The notes under the pieces are model-generated. The model was not told where the DNA came from. It saw only the letters and a program-made list of their open reading frames with translations, and searched no databases. A stretch of DNA of 64,000 nt from Penicillus capitatus (taxonomy: Eukaryota; Chlorophyta). The position numbers and the translations under genes were made by a program. Below, piece after piece: positions 32,465 through 43,273 of the stretch (positions within the stretch are counted from its first letter, which is position 1; each line of letters opens with the position of its first letter). The DNA lies in contig OZ287697.1 in the NCBI GenBank assembly GCA_965649825.1, forward strand, positions 2,108,001-2,172,000. The letters are read 5' to 3'.

Positions 32465-33983
32465 TATCCACCTTTCTCCCACAAAGCAGGAGTGTGACGT
32501 GTCAGACGCAAAAGACGTGATGCACCTATGGGATGAAGCGGGCAACGTTGTCCTGTTGGTCGTGCTCTACTGCCTCCAAGGTGTACCGCTGGGTCTGTCG
32601 ATGGGCAGCATGCCCTTTCTCCTACAAGCCAATGCCTCGTACACCAGTATCGGCATTTTCAGCATGGCTGCCTATCCCTATTCCTTCAAGCTCCTCTGGA
32701 GTCCCATTGTCGATTCTGTCTTCCATCGACGGTTCGGTCGACGCCGAACATGGATCGTCCCATTGCAGACGCTCTCGGCACTACTTCTCTTCTACTTCGG
32801 CCAGACGGCGGAAGATGCGTTGAATGGCTCCGATATCTGGCGACTGTCAGGTCTGTTCTTCATCCTCGTTCTCTTGGCAGCCACTCAGGACATTGCCGTC
32901 GATGGCTGGGCACTGACTCTGCTCTCACGATCGAATCTGGGTTACACCTCTACCTGTCAAACCGTCGGCATGAATGCTGGATTCTTTCTCTCCTTTACTG
33001 TCTTCCTGGCACTCAATGACAGCGACTTCTGCAACAAGTACTTTCGCCGCATTCCCCAAGAGACCGGAATCGTCACTCTGGCAAATTACATGAAAGCGTG
33101 GGGTGTGATCTATGCCATCGTCACACTCTACATCGTCCTGTTCAAGCGTGAACGCGACGATCCTTCTCTCAGGGGACGCCGTTTGAGGGATTCCTACAGT
33201 CAGCTTTGGGACGTGATCAAGCTTCCGGCCGTGATCAAACTCTCTTCCGTTTTGCTGCTCTGCCGTCTTGGAAGCGTCGTTGCCGAAGGAGCCGGGACAT
33301 TGAAGCTGCTGGAGAAAGGTGTATCGAAGGAGGCGCTGTCCGGCATCGTTCTGATTCAGTTTCCCATCGAACTCTTCTCGGCAGTGCTCGCTGGAAAGTG
33401 GGTCGCCGGCAAAGACGCCTTCTCGCCTTTCCTCTTCGCTTACAAGAGTCGTCTCGTGACGGCCTCTCTGACCACTTGGGTCGTCCGGGTCTTCCCTGTC
33501 GGCGCCGCCATGTGGTTCGATGCACCGATGCCTTTCCTGATGGTGCTTTCGATCGGAGTGGCCGCATCCTTCGGAGCGACCCTCATGTTTACAGCACAAG
33601 GTGCTTTTTGCAGTCAAGTGAGTGACCCTGCTATGGGAGGTGCATATCTCACTCTTCTCAACTCCATCGCCAATTTGGGGTCGACGCTGCCGCGGTTCAT
33701 TGTCTTCTGGCTGATGGATCTGTTGACAGTACGAGAGTGTGAGATCGATGGGGACGTGCGGCCGGAGTATCTGTGTCCGTCCAGAAAGGACGATGCCTTG
33801 GAGTCTAATGCCTGTACCGACGTGGGCGGTTCCTGTCTTCTGACGAAGGACGGCTTCTATCCCCTTTCATGGTTTCTGATCATCGCGGGATGCTTCTTGA
33901 GTGTGTTCTTTTCAAAAATGCTGCGTCAGCTACAGCATCTCCCCATTGACAAATGGCATGTGAAACACAGCAAAGCGACGTAG
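32415..33983 (+). CDS. Acetyl-CoA transporter, SLC33A1/AT-1 family
   Basis: An intronless 522-residue MFS-type protein close to the family length of about 550. Signatures include VVLYCLQGVPLGL, MAAYPYSFKLLWSPIVDSVF, the loop FGRRRTWIVPLQ, LLAATQDIAVDGWALTLL, and a C-terminal Cys-containing loop before the last membrane helix. Roughly 12 hydrophobic segments are visible. The family brings acetyl-CoA into the ER lumen for protein and glycan acetylation. The first ATG is 32415. The second, at 32521, would avoid overlap with the preceding small gene and still retains all membrane segments. Confidence 0.9.
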   Translation: MCPASPNQSRPRHQTLDIHLSPTKQECDVSDAKDVMHLWDEAGNVVLLVVLYCLQGVPLGLSMGSMPFLLQANASYTSIGIFSMAAYPYSFKLLWSPIVDSVFHRRFGRRRTWIVPLQTLSALLLFYFGQTAEDALNGSDIWRLSGLFFILVLLAATQDIAVDGWALTLLSRSNLGYTSTCQTVGMNAGFFLSFTVFLALNDSDFCNKYFRRIPQETGIVTLANYMKAWGVIYAIVTLYIVLFKRERDDPSLRGRRLRDSYSQLWDVIKLPAVIKLSSVLLLCRLGSVVAEGAGTLKLLEKGVSKEALSGIVLIQFPIELFSAVLAGKWVAGKDAFSPFLFAYKSRLVTASLTTWVVRVFPVGAAMWFDAPMPFLMVLSIGVAASFGATLMFTAQGAFCSQVSDPAMGGAYLTLLNSIANLGSTLPRFIVFWLMDLLTVRECEIDGDVRPEYLCPSRKDDALESNACTDVGGSCLLTKDGFYPLSWFLIIAGCFLSVFFSKMLRQLQHLPIDKWHVKHSKAT

Positions 33984-34465
33984 GTGTTTGCCATTCACCG
34001 TCCAGATCCGCGAATCCGTTCGACTTCTTGACGAAAGAGGCGCTTCATATCGTCCTATAATGCATGCGGGTGTCCGGAGATGAAAGACCGATCGGTCGGT
34101 GTAGAGGACATGTCTGAAAAGAGAGAGACGTCTGAGTGCCGTCTGCTGAAAGGCGATCTCGCGAGAGAACGTACCAACCGATGGCTGAGGTCGCCAAGAC
34201 CATCGCCGACCCTGGCTCGAACGCCTTGATCCGCATTCCTGCTAAGGGGAGACGTCACCTCAGACGTCATGCTCACCGCGGCGGGAAGGACTCTGGCACG
34301 CGCGGTTGGGTCGATTCCTTCGGCCTGACGAAACCCTAGGTGTGATAAAAAGAGTGAGAAATATGACGCACCGTGACTTTTCCAGTACACGACGAACAGG
34401 ATTCAGCGCGACAGGATCAGGCAGATCCACAAAACCTGTGGCATCATGACCGAATCACTGGTCTT

Positions 34466-34796
34466 TTGCCGAGATCGTCTCTGCACTTGACCGAAACTGG
34501 TCGCCACGCTGTAGACCGCACCCACGTCGAGTACTACTTTTCGCTAAAAAGAGGGAGATTCTACATCAGCAGATAAGGACGTCTCGTAAGTCAACAAGAA
34601 TCGAGAGTGGAATTCCACTCTCGCAGGAAACCCGCTTATCTTCCAAGAACTTCAGGACATGGAGTTGAACATTGGAATAACTGCAAAATACTTGCACTAT
34701 CTGCAGTTTCCGCGCAGAGTGAAACACGGTATCGATGTGGACTTGGTCATTCTTGATGAAACGACACGTCAAGAACGGAAACGACAGCTTGGATAA
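34466..34796 (+). CDS. Unrecognised small gene, C-terminal exons
   Basis: An exon reading IVSALDRNWSPRCRPHPRR followed by VLLFAKKREILHQQI joins over a GT-AG intron (34586-34655) to MELNIGITAKYLHYLQF and a Lys/Arg-rich end, stop 34794-34796. The composition is protein-like and the splice is clean, but I do not recognise the family and could not place the 5' end. The intron contains a perfect 20-base palindrome, GAGAGTGGAATTCCACTCTC. The antisense strand (34045-34390) also has a spliceable frame with the motif-bearing intron TTTCTCACTCTTTTTATCAC, so strand assignment is not certain. Confidence 0.35.
34586..34655 (+). other. Hairpin intron in the unrecognised 34.5 kb gene
   Basis: A GT-AG intron of 70 nt with the 20-base perfect palindrome GAGAGTGGAATTCCACTCTC in its 5' half. 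Confidence 0.55.
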
Positions 34797-34845
34797 TGAA
34801 ATAATAAAAGGGCTTCTATCACTACGGTTTCGGACAACGTGATGT

Positions 34846-36097
34846 TCACGTCTTGGTCACTCTGGCACGATCTCTGCTATAGATGACAAGGATAATGGAA
34901 CAGATCAGGAGAAATCCTCCCACTGCAAGCCGGACGCTGATTTCTTCGGAAAAGAAAATGATGCCGCAGCACACAATCATCAGAACTCTTGACAACGAGG
35001 CCATGGCAGCCTTGATAGGAGGACCAATCTGAAACGCACGGACGATGAAGACTTGGTTCACGCTACCACAGGCCGTCAAGATGTACAGACCGATGTGTTT
35101 GAGCGAAGGTGTCCAATCAATCTTCTCTGGATAGCCGATGGCGAGGAAAGGAACTGCAAAAAAGGCAACCAGGACTGCTGAGTGATTCGCAATCACGACG
35201 GATGGAATGCTTCTGTCGATTTTCCTGCAAAAGACAAAAGATGCAGTCTGTTTTGGATAATGGTTGCTTTACCCGACAAGGAGGAAGCCTGTGGACATGA
35301 GTAGGACAGATAAGAAAGCACAGACCAGGCCACCGATGCGCTCGAGGTCCCATACGAGAGAATCTTCATCTCCTACAAGAAATGGTGGACGTGCGATGAG
35401 CACATTTGCAGCAATCGATCCAACAATGCCAATCCAGGAGTACAAGTCAATGGATTCAATTCGGAACATCCACGCCATAAAAGCGAGCATTGCTGTACAA
35501 ACACGCATTCGGTCTCATACATGAGAATTCATGAATGACCTGGATAGGTATCGATCAGAAGAGCGGCCTCCGACAGTGTAATGAGAACATAGGAGACCAA
35601 AGCAAAAAGCAATCCCAGTGCAGCACACATTCCACGTAGCACGATCCATTTCATATTGTGATCCGTCGGACCGATGATGAAGCCTGTTTGGTAGTATCCA
35701 AGTGGCACCAAGACTGGCAATGCCAAAGTTCCACGAGCGAAGATGGCTTGGAAGACAGACGCGTCGTCATTAGAGAGCTCCTTTGTGGCGACGACGGCCG
35801 CCGATAAAAACAAAGCGCCCAGTACGGCACAGCCGATGCAGCTGTCCCATATCAAACTGCATCACGTCGTCTCTCTAACGCGTTGTATTCGTCAAAGGAA
35901 AGGACGTACCCGATAGCTCTGGAAATAATAGAGGGATGTTCAGTTGGCGAAGCCTCCGGTAAAGACGGTATCAAGACGTCGGTTTTGTCGTCGTGTTCAT
36001 AGAGTTCGGAACTGGATGGGTGCTGAGCTCGTGGAGGTCGGTGTATATCGATTCTCTGTTCCAGAGTGGGCGAAGAAGATTGTGCTGCGTGCTCCAT
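34846..36097 (-). CDS. EamA/drug-metabolite transporter family protein
   Basis: Starts at ATG 36097 with a hydrophilic N-terminus. A 53-nt GT-AG intron after SRAIG leads into LIWDSCIGCAVLGALFLSA. Later exons carry SYVLITLSEAALLIDTYPG, MLAFMAWMFRIESIDLYSW, GGLVCAFLSVLLMSTGFLL and, in the last exon, SLSRVLMIVCCGIIFFSEE and GGFLLICSIILVIYSRD. About ten membrane segments in two repeats is typical of EamA (DMT) transporters such as SLC35G-like proteins. The substrate cannot be told. Its 5' region plus the uS15 3' end was copied to 3.6-4.3 kb and decayed there. Confidence 0.8.
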
Positions 36098-36477
36098 TCT
36101 TAGTTTTATATAACAGCGACGCTTGTGCAGTCGCGACACGGTCTATGGCTACGTACGTGATTCATATTCACATATAGCATTTAATACATACAACGTGCGT
36201 CATGGAATCGACGGACATAGAAGCAGCCATACGCGCTGCTGACACAGCATCCTTCAGGCAAGACTGCCACGTGTGCATCAATCAATCACCCCTCGTTGTG
36301 GACCTGGAACCTGAGATGACAGGCCGTTTTCGCTAAGGCACTGACAAAGATGCGTCTTTTTTAACGTATCATCTCTCGCAACAAAACAAACACTCGAGAC
36401 ACTTCTTTCGTCATTCATTGCTTTGGCAAAATCGCTGATAGATGAAAAGAGCGGACATAGATGCTGCATCAGTATCT

Positions 36478-37120
36478 TCACTTCAGGTTCTTCGCCAGAG
36501 CGACGTTGAATCGAATCTTGAGCTCTTTGATACACTTGTCGAACTGTTCTCTACAAAGAACGTACGTACGTCCAAAATGCACTTTACGAGAGGCACTCTT
36601 TACCTGTCTCGGCGATAGAGATACTGTAGCAGATCGCGTCGTTTTCCCAGAATCAACTGCAGCCCTCGTAAAGCAGATTTGTCTTGTTTATTATTCTGGC
36701 CACACACAAAAATCGCATTCCAATGTTCAAAACTCACTGCACGCTGCTTTGCCTTGAGATGCTCAGTCAGTTGTGTTACCCTTGCTGTAAAGCGTGCCAC
36801 TTGAACGACAGAAGACCCAACATCATTCTCATGCAGACGGAACTCGTCGATACGACTCAAATCGGTATTCAACCCACGGTACTTTGCTCTGCAGCGTACA
36901 TATGCCTCTGGACGGTCCATGAAACACAGAGAGCATACGTGACGTCAAAGGAGGCGCGCTGTGGTCGGGAAACGACGTTGGGGCGTTTCACTGGTGTGCC
37001 CACCAAGAAGCCTAAACCACACGGCAGGCCTTTCGCTTTGTAACCGTGTTCTCTATAATGGGATCCACTTCTGTGAGACGCCGCCGTCTGTTTGACGGGA
37101 GTGAATGAAACCCTCGACAT
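36478..37120 (-). CDS. Ribosomal protein uS15, bacterial/organellar type
   Basis: Exons spell ENDVGSSVVQVARFTARVTQ, LTEHLKAK, ALRGLQLILGKRRDLLQYL, then EQFDKCIKELKIRF and a stop at 36478. This is the complete bacterial S15 fold. A 42-nt intron (gtgagt...ggccag) inside the H-loop and another before EQFDKC, flanked by GTAAAG and TTTGTAG, splice cleanly. The 5' exon from about 37120 (MSRVSFTPVKQTAASHRSG) is basic and acid-free, as expected for import into plastid or mitochondrion. The exact splicing of the middle presequence exon is uncertain. Confidence 0.85.
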
Positions 37121-37268
37121 TGTCACCTCTTCAAATGGCGACAATGAAGGCGCACGGTCAGACGGGTGCTCTTTCCCGTTGCCGAGGATCGGTCGCTCTG
37201 CACAACAGCGCCTCTCTCCCATCGGTATATCTCCCTTAAGAACGTAGCTCCTGCTCCCTTTGACTTTT

Positions 37269-38084
37269 ATGCAGGGTCACTTGACGCGTCGATGTGTCTG
37301 GCATGGGGTTTCCGCTTTTTCGAAGAAGGAGCGATCGGCAGGCCTAACGATCAGAGGTCCGTCGCCTCGCTTTGAAGAAGATCTCTTATTTTTTGCATTC
37401 CTCAGCTTCGGCGACGAGCGTGGAAGAAGTGGAAGAGATGCCAAAAAAGAGGGAGAAAGTTATGGACTATAACAAGACGTATTATCCCAGGAAGATGGAT
37501 ACGGATGGAGCGGAAAAGCCATGGTTTATTGTCAATGCTGATGGTCAGATTCTCGGTCGTATGGCCTCACTCATTGCCGTCATGATCCGGTTTCTCCTCT
37601 CCTCATCTCACACTTTTTTCAAAAGTGTGATCTCATAGAGGGAAGTTGAATCCTGCCTACACACCTTCGATGGATATGGGAGCCTTTGTCGTTGTGATCA
37701 ATGCCGAAAAGGTGACGGTCTCCGGAAACAAGTACAGAGACAAGATCTACTATCGTCATACGGTGGGCCGACCGGGATCACTGAAGAGAGAATCCTTCAA
37801 GACTCTGCAAAATGTGCCGTCCTCTATGATCTGCACCCTCTCGCATCAACTGACATATCCATATGTGTGCTCAGAGAATTCCGGAGCGCATTATTGAAAA
37901 GGCTGTCAAAGGAATGCTGCCGAAAGGCAGACTGGGACGTCGACTGTTCCATCATCTCAAGATCTACAAGGGAGATTCGCATCCTCATGCCGCACAGAAG
38001 CCACGAGACATCACCGTCATGATCGATGCTAAACCTAGTGTCTATGCTCCCATTTTGGCAGAAACGTTCGGAGACGGCGTCTAA
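37269..38084 (+). CDS. Ribosomal protein uL13, bacterial/organellar type
   Basis: Begins [20 protein letters not shown], an import-like N-terminus. After an intron with a 3' splice site at about 37406 it continues [52 protein letters not shown], then [20 protein letters not shown] and HPHAAQKP, all core uL13 motifs, stop 38084. The second intron (37590-37638) contains a perfect 10-base stem, TCACACTTTT/AAAAGTGTGA. The third (about 37813-37869) separates TLQN from RIPER. The segment before ASATS suggests plastid or mitochondrial targeting. It is paired divergently with uS15 about 150 bases away. Confidence 0.9.
37590..37638 (+). other. Hairpin intron in uL13
   Basis: A 49-nt GT-AG intron in which TCACACTTTT and AAAAGTGTGA form a perfect 10-base-pair stem with a 3-base loop, placed close to the 3' splice site. 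Confidence 0.8.
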
Positions 38085-38158
38085 TAGTTTTGTAAGGCGT
38101 GGCTTTGGACGTCGACTTGTGGGAAAGAGGGGTCAGTTGGTCCATCGATTTTGCTTGA

Positions 38159-39963
38159 GATGATTGCTCGTCGATTTGCATGTACAACGATTCCAATCGA
38201 CGGCAGCGCCAGGCGTTGCGTCGCGCGCCTGGCATCGACTTCGAAAGCACGTTTGTCGCACAGGATATGGCAATCGACTGTCGGTCGCGGTAGGAACGTT
38301 CTGTCGGCGTGGCCAAAATCGCGGAGAGCACGGAACAGATCGATACCAACCCTCCTCGAGGTCTATCGCCAAGATTCACTTGTCCTTAGCACGTGACGTC
38401 TGACGTTCAGGGACACGGGATTTCTTTCCTGACGAGATGCGACAGCGGAACTGGCTGTTCTCACACTTTTCTTCTGTGAGTGAGCAGTTTGGATTCGAAC
38501 AAGTGGATTTTCCGGTCCTCGAATCGGAAGAGCTCTTCACACGGAAGGCAGGAGAAGAGATCACGGGTCAGCTCTTCAATTTCAAAGCATGGCATCGTAG
38601 AGGCGGCTGGAGGCGTAGCGTCGTTGTGATCCTTAGGACAAGGGCGGCCGTTCCGTTGCACTCAGACCGGAGCTCACACCGTCTTTGGCACGGCTGGTCC
38701 TGCAAAGGGGAAAGGGATTGGCTCTGCCAGCAAAGTGGTATTCCATCGGACAGTGCTGGCGTTACGAACGCATGACCCGTGGCCGTCGCCGAGAGCATTA
38801 CCAGGTCTGACAGACCTCTCTCGCTCGTCTGTACCTTCCTGCGATGTCTCTTAGTGGAACATGGACATCGTTGGAGTGAATGGCCAAGAAGCCGAGGGCG
38901 AACTGCTAGCCGCTTTGGTTCTGTTTTTCGAACGACTGGGACTGTCCGCAGATGATGTTGGCATCAAGATCAACAGTCGAAAAGTCTTGCAAGAGATTCT
39001 CTCTGAGTAGGCATCAGATCTCCGACCCCAACGCAGTCACACAATTCACGAGGACAGATGTGGAGTGAGCGACGAGATTTTTGCGTCTGTCTGTGTTGTG
39101 GTGGATAAAAAGGAGAAGCTGCCGGAAACGGAGATCGTCTCCCAGCTGAATGAGCTGCGGCTGACATCGGATACAATCGACAAGATTATGAGAGCGATGT
39201 CAAGTCGATCGATGGGTGACCTCGTCGCTTTACTCGGAGCCCAATCTGAAGCCATTCACGATCTGGAATCTCTCTTTCGACTGGCAGAGGGATACCAAAT
39301 CGAGAACTGGCTCAGCTTGGATGCGAGTGTCGTTCGAGGACTCGCCTACTACACAGGTTCCGTCACACCATCCAGCCTCTCACTCTTCAACAGGGTATCG
39401 TTGCCTGTAGGGATTGTGTTCGAAGCTTTTGATCGCTCAGGTACATTGAGAGCCATTTGTGGCGGCGGACGTTACGACAAACTACTGAGTACTTTGGGAG
39501 GCGAGAATCAGCCCTGTGCCGGATTCGGCTTTGGTGATGCTGTCATCATGGAGCTGCTTAAAGACAAGAATCTCCTTCCCACTCTTCCACATCAGGCATC
39601 TCACTCTTTCCCTTCCAGCTGCTCAACAGCCGTTTCCCAGGTGGATGATTTTGTGTTTGTTCTTGATGAAGAGCTGCGGCCGATCGGCTGTCGAGTGGCA
39701 CTGGGTCTCCGTCGACAAGGTCGTCGAGTGGATCTGGGATTGGATGCACGACGTATTAAATGGGCCTTCAAAGTACCCTCGACTAGGTCACCGCTATTTT
39801 CCACAGCGTCCTTCCTTTCTAGCACGTGGACCGGGTTGGTGCCGAAAGAATGATCATCATTGGAAAACAGGAATGGGAGTCTGGCGGCTTGATTCGAGTG
39901 AAGAACTTGAGGACACGTGAAGAAGAGAATCTGAAAATCGAGAAGCTCCTTGCATTACCATGA
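38159..39963 (+). CDS. Histidyl-tRNA synthetase, probably organellar
   Basis: Class II synthetase with at least eight exons. The N-terminus [19 protein letters not shown] looks like an import peptide. Motif 1 lies in [14 protein letters not shown] and [16 protein letters not shown]. Motif 2 is [40 protein letters not shown] and [10 protein letters not shown] follow, then the anticodon-binding domain with [27 protein letters not shown] and [10 protein letters not shown], stop 39961-39963. Most introns are GT-AG. One near 39596 appears to be GC-AG (GCATCTCACTCTTTCCC...CAG). Two introns carry the CTCACTCTT motif. Confidence 0.9.
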
Positions 39964-40301
39964 GACCCTTGTTCAAAAAACCAGAGTCTTAAGCAGACAG
40001 ACCGATCTCTTCTCTTTAAAAGAAACTAAAGAATGGGTCTCCAGATTACGTTTCTAGCTTCCCTGTACACAAAACTCGTCCATGCTTGAGCTTAATTCTT
40101 TAGGCTCGCTTAATTCTTTGCCTGTCGTTGGTCTCCAAATAAAAATCCACAACCCACCCATGGAATGTCGCCATCCTTTCTTTGCTTTCTCAGGAGTCGT
40201 CGAATAAAAATCTGTTCTGCGATGAATAGATATTAAAAGGGCGCAACAGTCAAGGAGCTGATGTTGCCTCGTCATCTGCCGCGACGGTTCCTCTTATTCA
40301 T
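39964..40301. other. Convergent intergenic region
   Basis: Between the 3' ends of HisRS and the MUL1/SP1-like gene. It contains a short local near-repeat (AATTCTTTAGGCTCGCTTAATTCTTTGCC). No gene seen. Confidence 0.4.
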
Positions 40302-41634
40302 TCATGCCAGGAATATTCTGTGGACCGAACAGGGTCTTCGACACACGGGGCATCGATTCAATTCCATGCAGCAACGTAGACATGCGCACAAATGACCGCA
40401 GGGTATGAATACAGCATCGGCCGGACGATCCCAGCAGACAATACATTTGCCTCTGTCTTCAGCCTCTTGATCAGGAGATGGATCTGCTGAAGACGTCGAA
40501 TGGGCACCACGTTCCACACGACGGCGTTTTTCCTCTTCTGCCAGCTGTTTGCGAATTCTCCGATAACGCATCGTCGATCGAACATGTTTCCACAGTTGCA
40601 GGCCGATCAATACCAGACTCACAGTGCCAAATCCAATACCCAACCACTAATCCACCACCACCCAGCCACCCAATATCTCACACTTTTATGTATAGGCATG
40701 ACAGACATACTTTGCACGTTCCTGTGTTACGCATGAGAGAATCTTGCAGCTCTTCGAATGTCTTGGGTGTGACGTAGAAAGGATGACCAGCGAATGGGCC
40801 AGACGGTTTTCGCACAACCATGTCATCCTTTCCGTCCGAAGATTGCGCCAATTCCCCGACAACCGTCACAGGCGTGCCCACAGGCAGAAAGCGTTCCGTT
40901 TCCCAAACGCCCAAAGGCTGATAGCCACTAGGCACAGAAGTCGCATGTCAGTCCCTGCACCCATCGACATCAAGCACTCGGACGATAGCCGACTGAGGAG
41001 CCGTTGATAGCCACTCGATTGTCCCTCACGGAATTGTTTGGTGCTCGTAAATGCGTTTTCAATCAGAGATGCATCAAACGCTTCTTCTACTCCCAGTCGC
41101 GACCGTCCATCATCATCGGACTACATCTCACACACATCTCACTCTTTTGCTCTTTTACCTCCTGTTGTGACATACAATGAACCACCTAGGTGCAAGACGT
41201 TGGTGTTTCACGAGCTTAAATTCTGGTGACCAGGCCCCTTTATCATTCTGTTTAAGGGCACTCAGCTCCTCTGTCTCCTGCAACAGTCATATAGGCGTTG
41301 TAATATGATGGGACAGGTGTGATGCACTTCAATGAGAACGGAATGCGTGTTGGAAATCTTGGCCATGGCCGGTTCGTCGGCATTAGCTCTGCCTCGTGCC
41401 GAGACCAGAACAGGTAAGCAGTGCACCAGGTCACTCGCCGCTATCGTCGACACATACATCACCCTCCGTAGCGTAGCGAAGCTCTGGCTGCCGACCTGAG
41501 ATAGTGGGAAGGGGATGAGCTTGTTGCAGTTGTTTGGCTTTTTTGCCTTCTCGACGCGCGAAGCCGAACATCACGAGACTCGCGATGCCAAAAGTGACAC
41601 CACTCCATGAGAAGCAGTCCGTGCGATCACTCAT
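40302..41634 (-). CDS. MUL1/SP1-like membrane RING E3 ubiquitin ligase
   Basis: From ATG 41634: an N-terminal membrane segment (SGVTFGIASLVMFGFARR), a middle BAM/GIDE-type domain with GYQPLGVWETERFLPVGT, VTVVGE and KPSGPFAG, a second membrane segment (GIGFGTVSLVLIGLQLWKHV), and a C-terminal C3HC4 RING with CIVCWDRPADAVFIPCGHLC and CPVCRR. This order is that of MUL1 (mitochondria) and SP1 (chloroplast outer envelope), which ubiquitinate organelle surface proteins. Several short introns are present. One of 38 nt (gtaaaagagc...gatgtag, about 41103-41140) carries the motif in reverse orientation, AAAAGAGTGAGATG. Confidence 0.85.
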
Positions 41635-41639
41635 GATGG

Positions 41640-42577
41640 CTGACAGAACGCGAAGAACAAAGAGAACAATGTCAATGACGATGGAGGAGACGACGACGAC
41701 GCATTCGGTGCACAGTCAACTGTCGCTCTCTCTGCATCATGATACGCCAAACGTCACATCGAAAAGTAAACCAGACAGGCACAGACGGCACTGGCAGAAC
41801 GCAGTGCGAAATGGGCCGTGCAGGATGGTACACGGTCATGGGGTTTCTGTTGGCGAGCGTTATGGCGTCAGACGAGGAGAATGACCAAGCTGTCCTTTCA
41901 GGAGATGTCTAACGAGACGGTTTGGCCAAAATTGGTCAAAGGTGTCGGTGGCTGTCGTGGCAATCGCCTCTAAGTCACACATCTGATCCATCCTGAAGAC
42001 GAGGTCGCTTCGGATCGTATGGTCGTCATCATGACCTCTCTTCGCTATTGCTGTTGTTTCTGTTGGCATGTCTGTGTTGGCCACTCTTCGAATGTCTGAC
42101 CTCTCTGTTAAGCGACCAGTCGGCGAGATATGAAATTTCTGTCTGTGAAAGTGCATCGTGATCATGTCACACATGTTATAGGGCTCAGTCATGTGTGATG
42201 TATGTAGGTCAGGCGCCGCCACTGTCAAAGGTTTGGGCATGGTTTCGTCCTCGGAGAGGTTTGTCGTGCCAAACAGACATGAAATGGCCGAGATCGTCCT
42301 CCACAATGCGAACGCCGTTGAAAAGAGTGAGAAGAATCTGATGCATGGAGCTTGGCGTTTGTGAGCCTTCTCGAAGATTTGATGGTATGTTCATCACGCA
42401 TGCACACGAGAACACACATTCCATGTCACTGTATCGACGCGCGGTTCTGCAGACACATTGGGGCACGGATGATGTTCTAGTGAAGACGGCAGACCAGTGC
42501 ATCTACTCTTCTCATTTGTTGTTTCACTCCCAGTTGTGATTGAGGTGTCCTGTTGTGCGTACATTGTGTTTGAGCGT
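41640..42577 (-). other. Region with an unassigned frame
   Basis: A minus-strand frame (41860-42306) with an upstream exon-like frame and a TTCTCACTCTTTTCAACGG motif near 42320 could form a gene of about 200 residues. It has no motif I recognise, and the low-complexity Met/His/Thr composition makes me cautious. Confidence 0.25.
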
Positions 42578-43077
42578 TTATGTATTGGGGATAATTGTTG
42601 TTGTGGTGGGATAGTAGTGTGAGGATCGGTGATTCTCAGCTGTCACATACGTCACTTCACTTTGAGTCTCTTGCAAACGCAGCAAGCGGCTGTGCGCAAG
42701 CTTCGTATGCTGCTTCAAACTCTCCTCAGCTACAAAAGACTGTCACATCAGAAATGTGATTCAAATGATGAATGTCACACTTTTGAACGACTGAAGAGTG
42801 AGAGGAGAGACAAAGAGACGGGTCTCTGGTGTCACACGTTCGATGCGATAGATCTGAGAATGACACCTGAGCCATTGATAGAGTGAGAGGCACAGGAGAA
42901 AAGAGTGACATACAGAGCACAGGTTTCCATGTCCGCAGCACAGATGAGGCAGAAGAGATGCCAACATGGAGAGAGACGGCCGAATACCGCGACAGGACAA
43001 TCGCAGAGAGCGCAGAATCGGCGTTTAGCTTCGCCAGCGGTCGGCACCACCCAGCCTCCACCCTGTCGATCGCTCAT
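42578..43077 (-). CDS. Hakai (CBLL1)-like RING E3
   Basis: ATG 43077 gives MSDRQGGGWVVPTAGE and then the Hakai-type RING start CALCDCPVAVFGRLSPCWHL followed by FCLICA. After an intron (GTATGTCACTCTTTTCTCC...CAG) come LYRIERVTPETRLFV. After another intron FKTEESLKQHTKLAHSRLL resembles the C2H2 finger that follows the RING in Hakai. The tail is rich in Tyr, Pro and Thr, stop 42578-42580. In animals and plants Hakai associates with the m6A RNA methyltransferase complex. The protein is shorter than most homologues. Confidence 0.7.
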
Positions 43078-43273
43078 GGGCACTTCAAGAAGACGGCGGC
43101 GACTCCTACTGTCTTTTCTGTTTCGGGGTTGGACATGATAACGAAATGATGATGAAATGGCATCCATCCATCCGCACAGGAGCGACGGGATTGTGGACTG
43201 GCTTCTGTCGAACGCGGCGTTTGGCATGTGAGCCTACGGACAAGGAGATCCGTCCCATAGGTGCGACGCAGCG

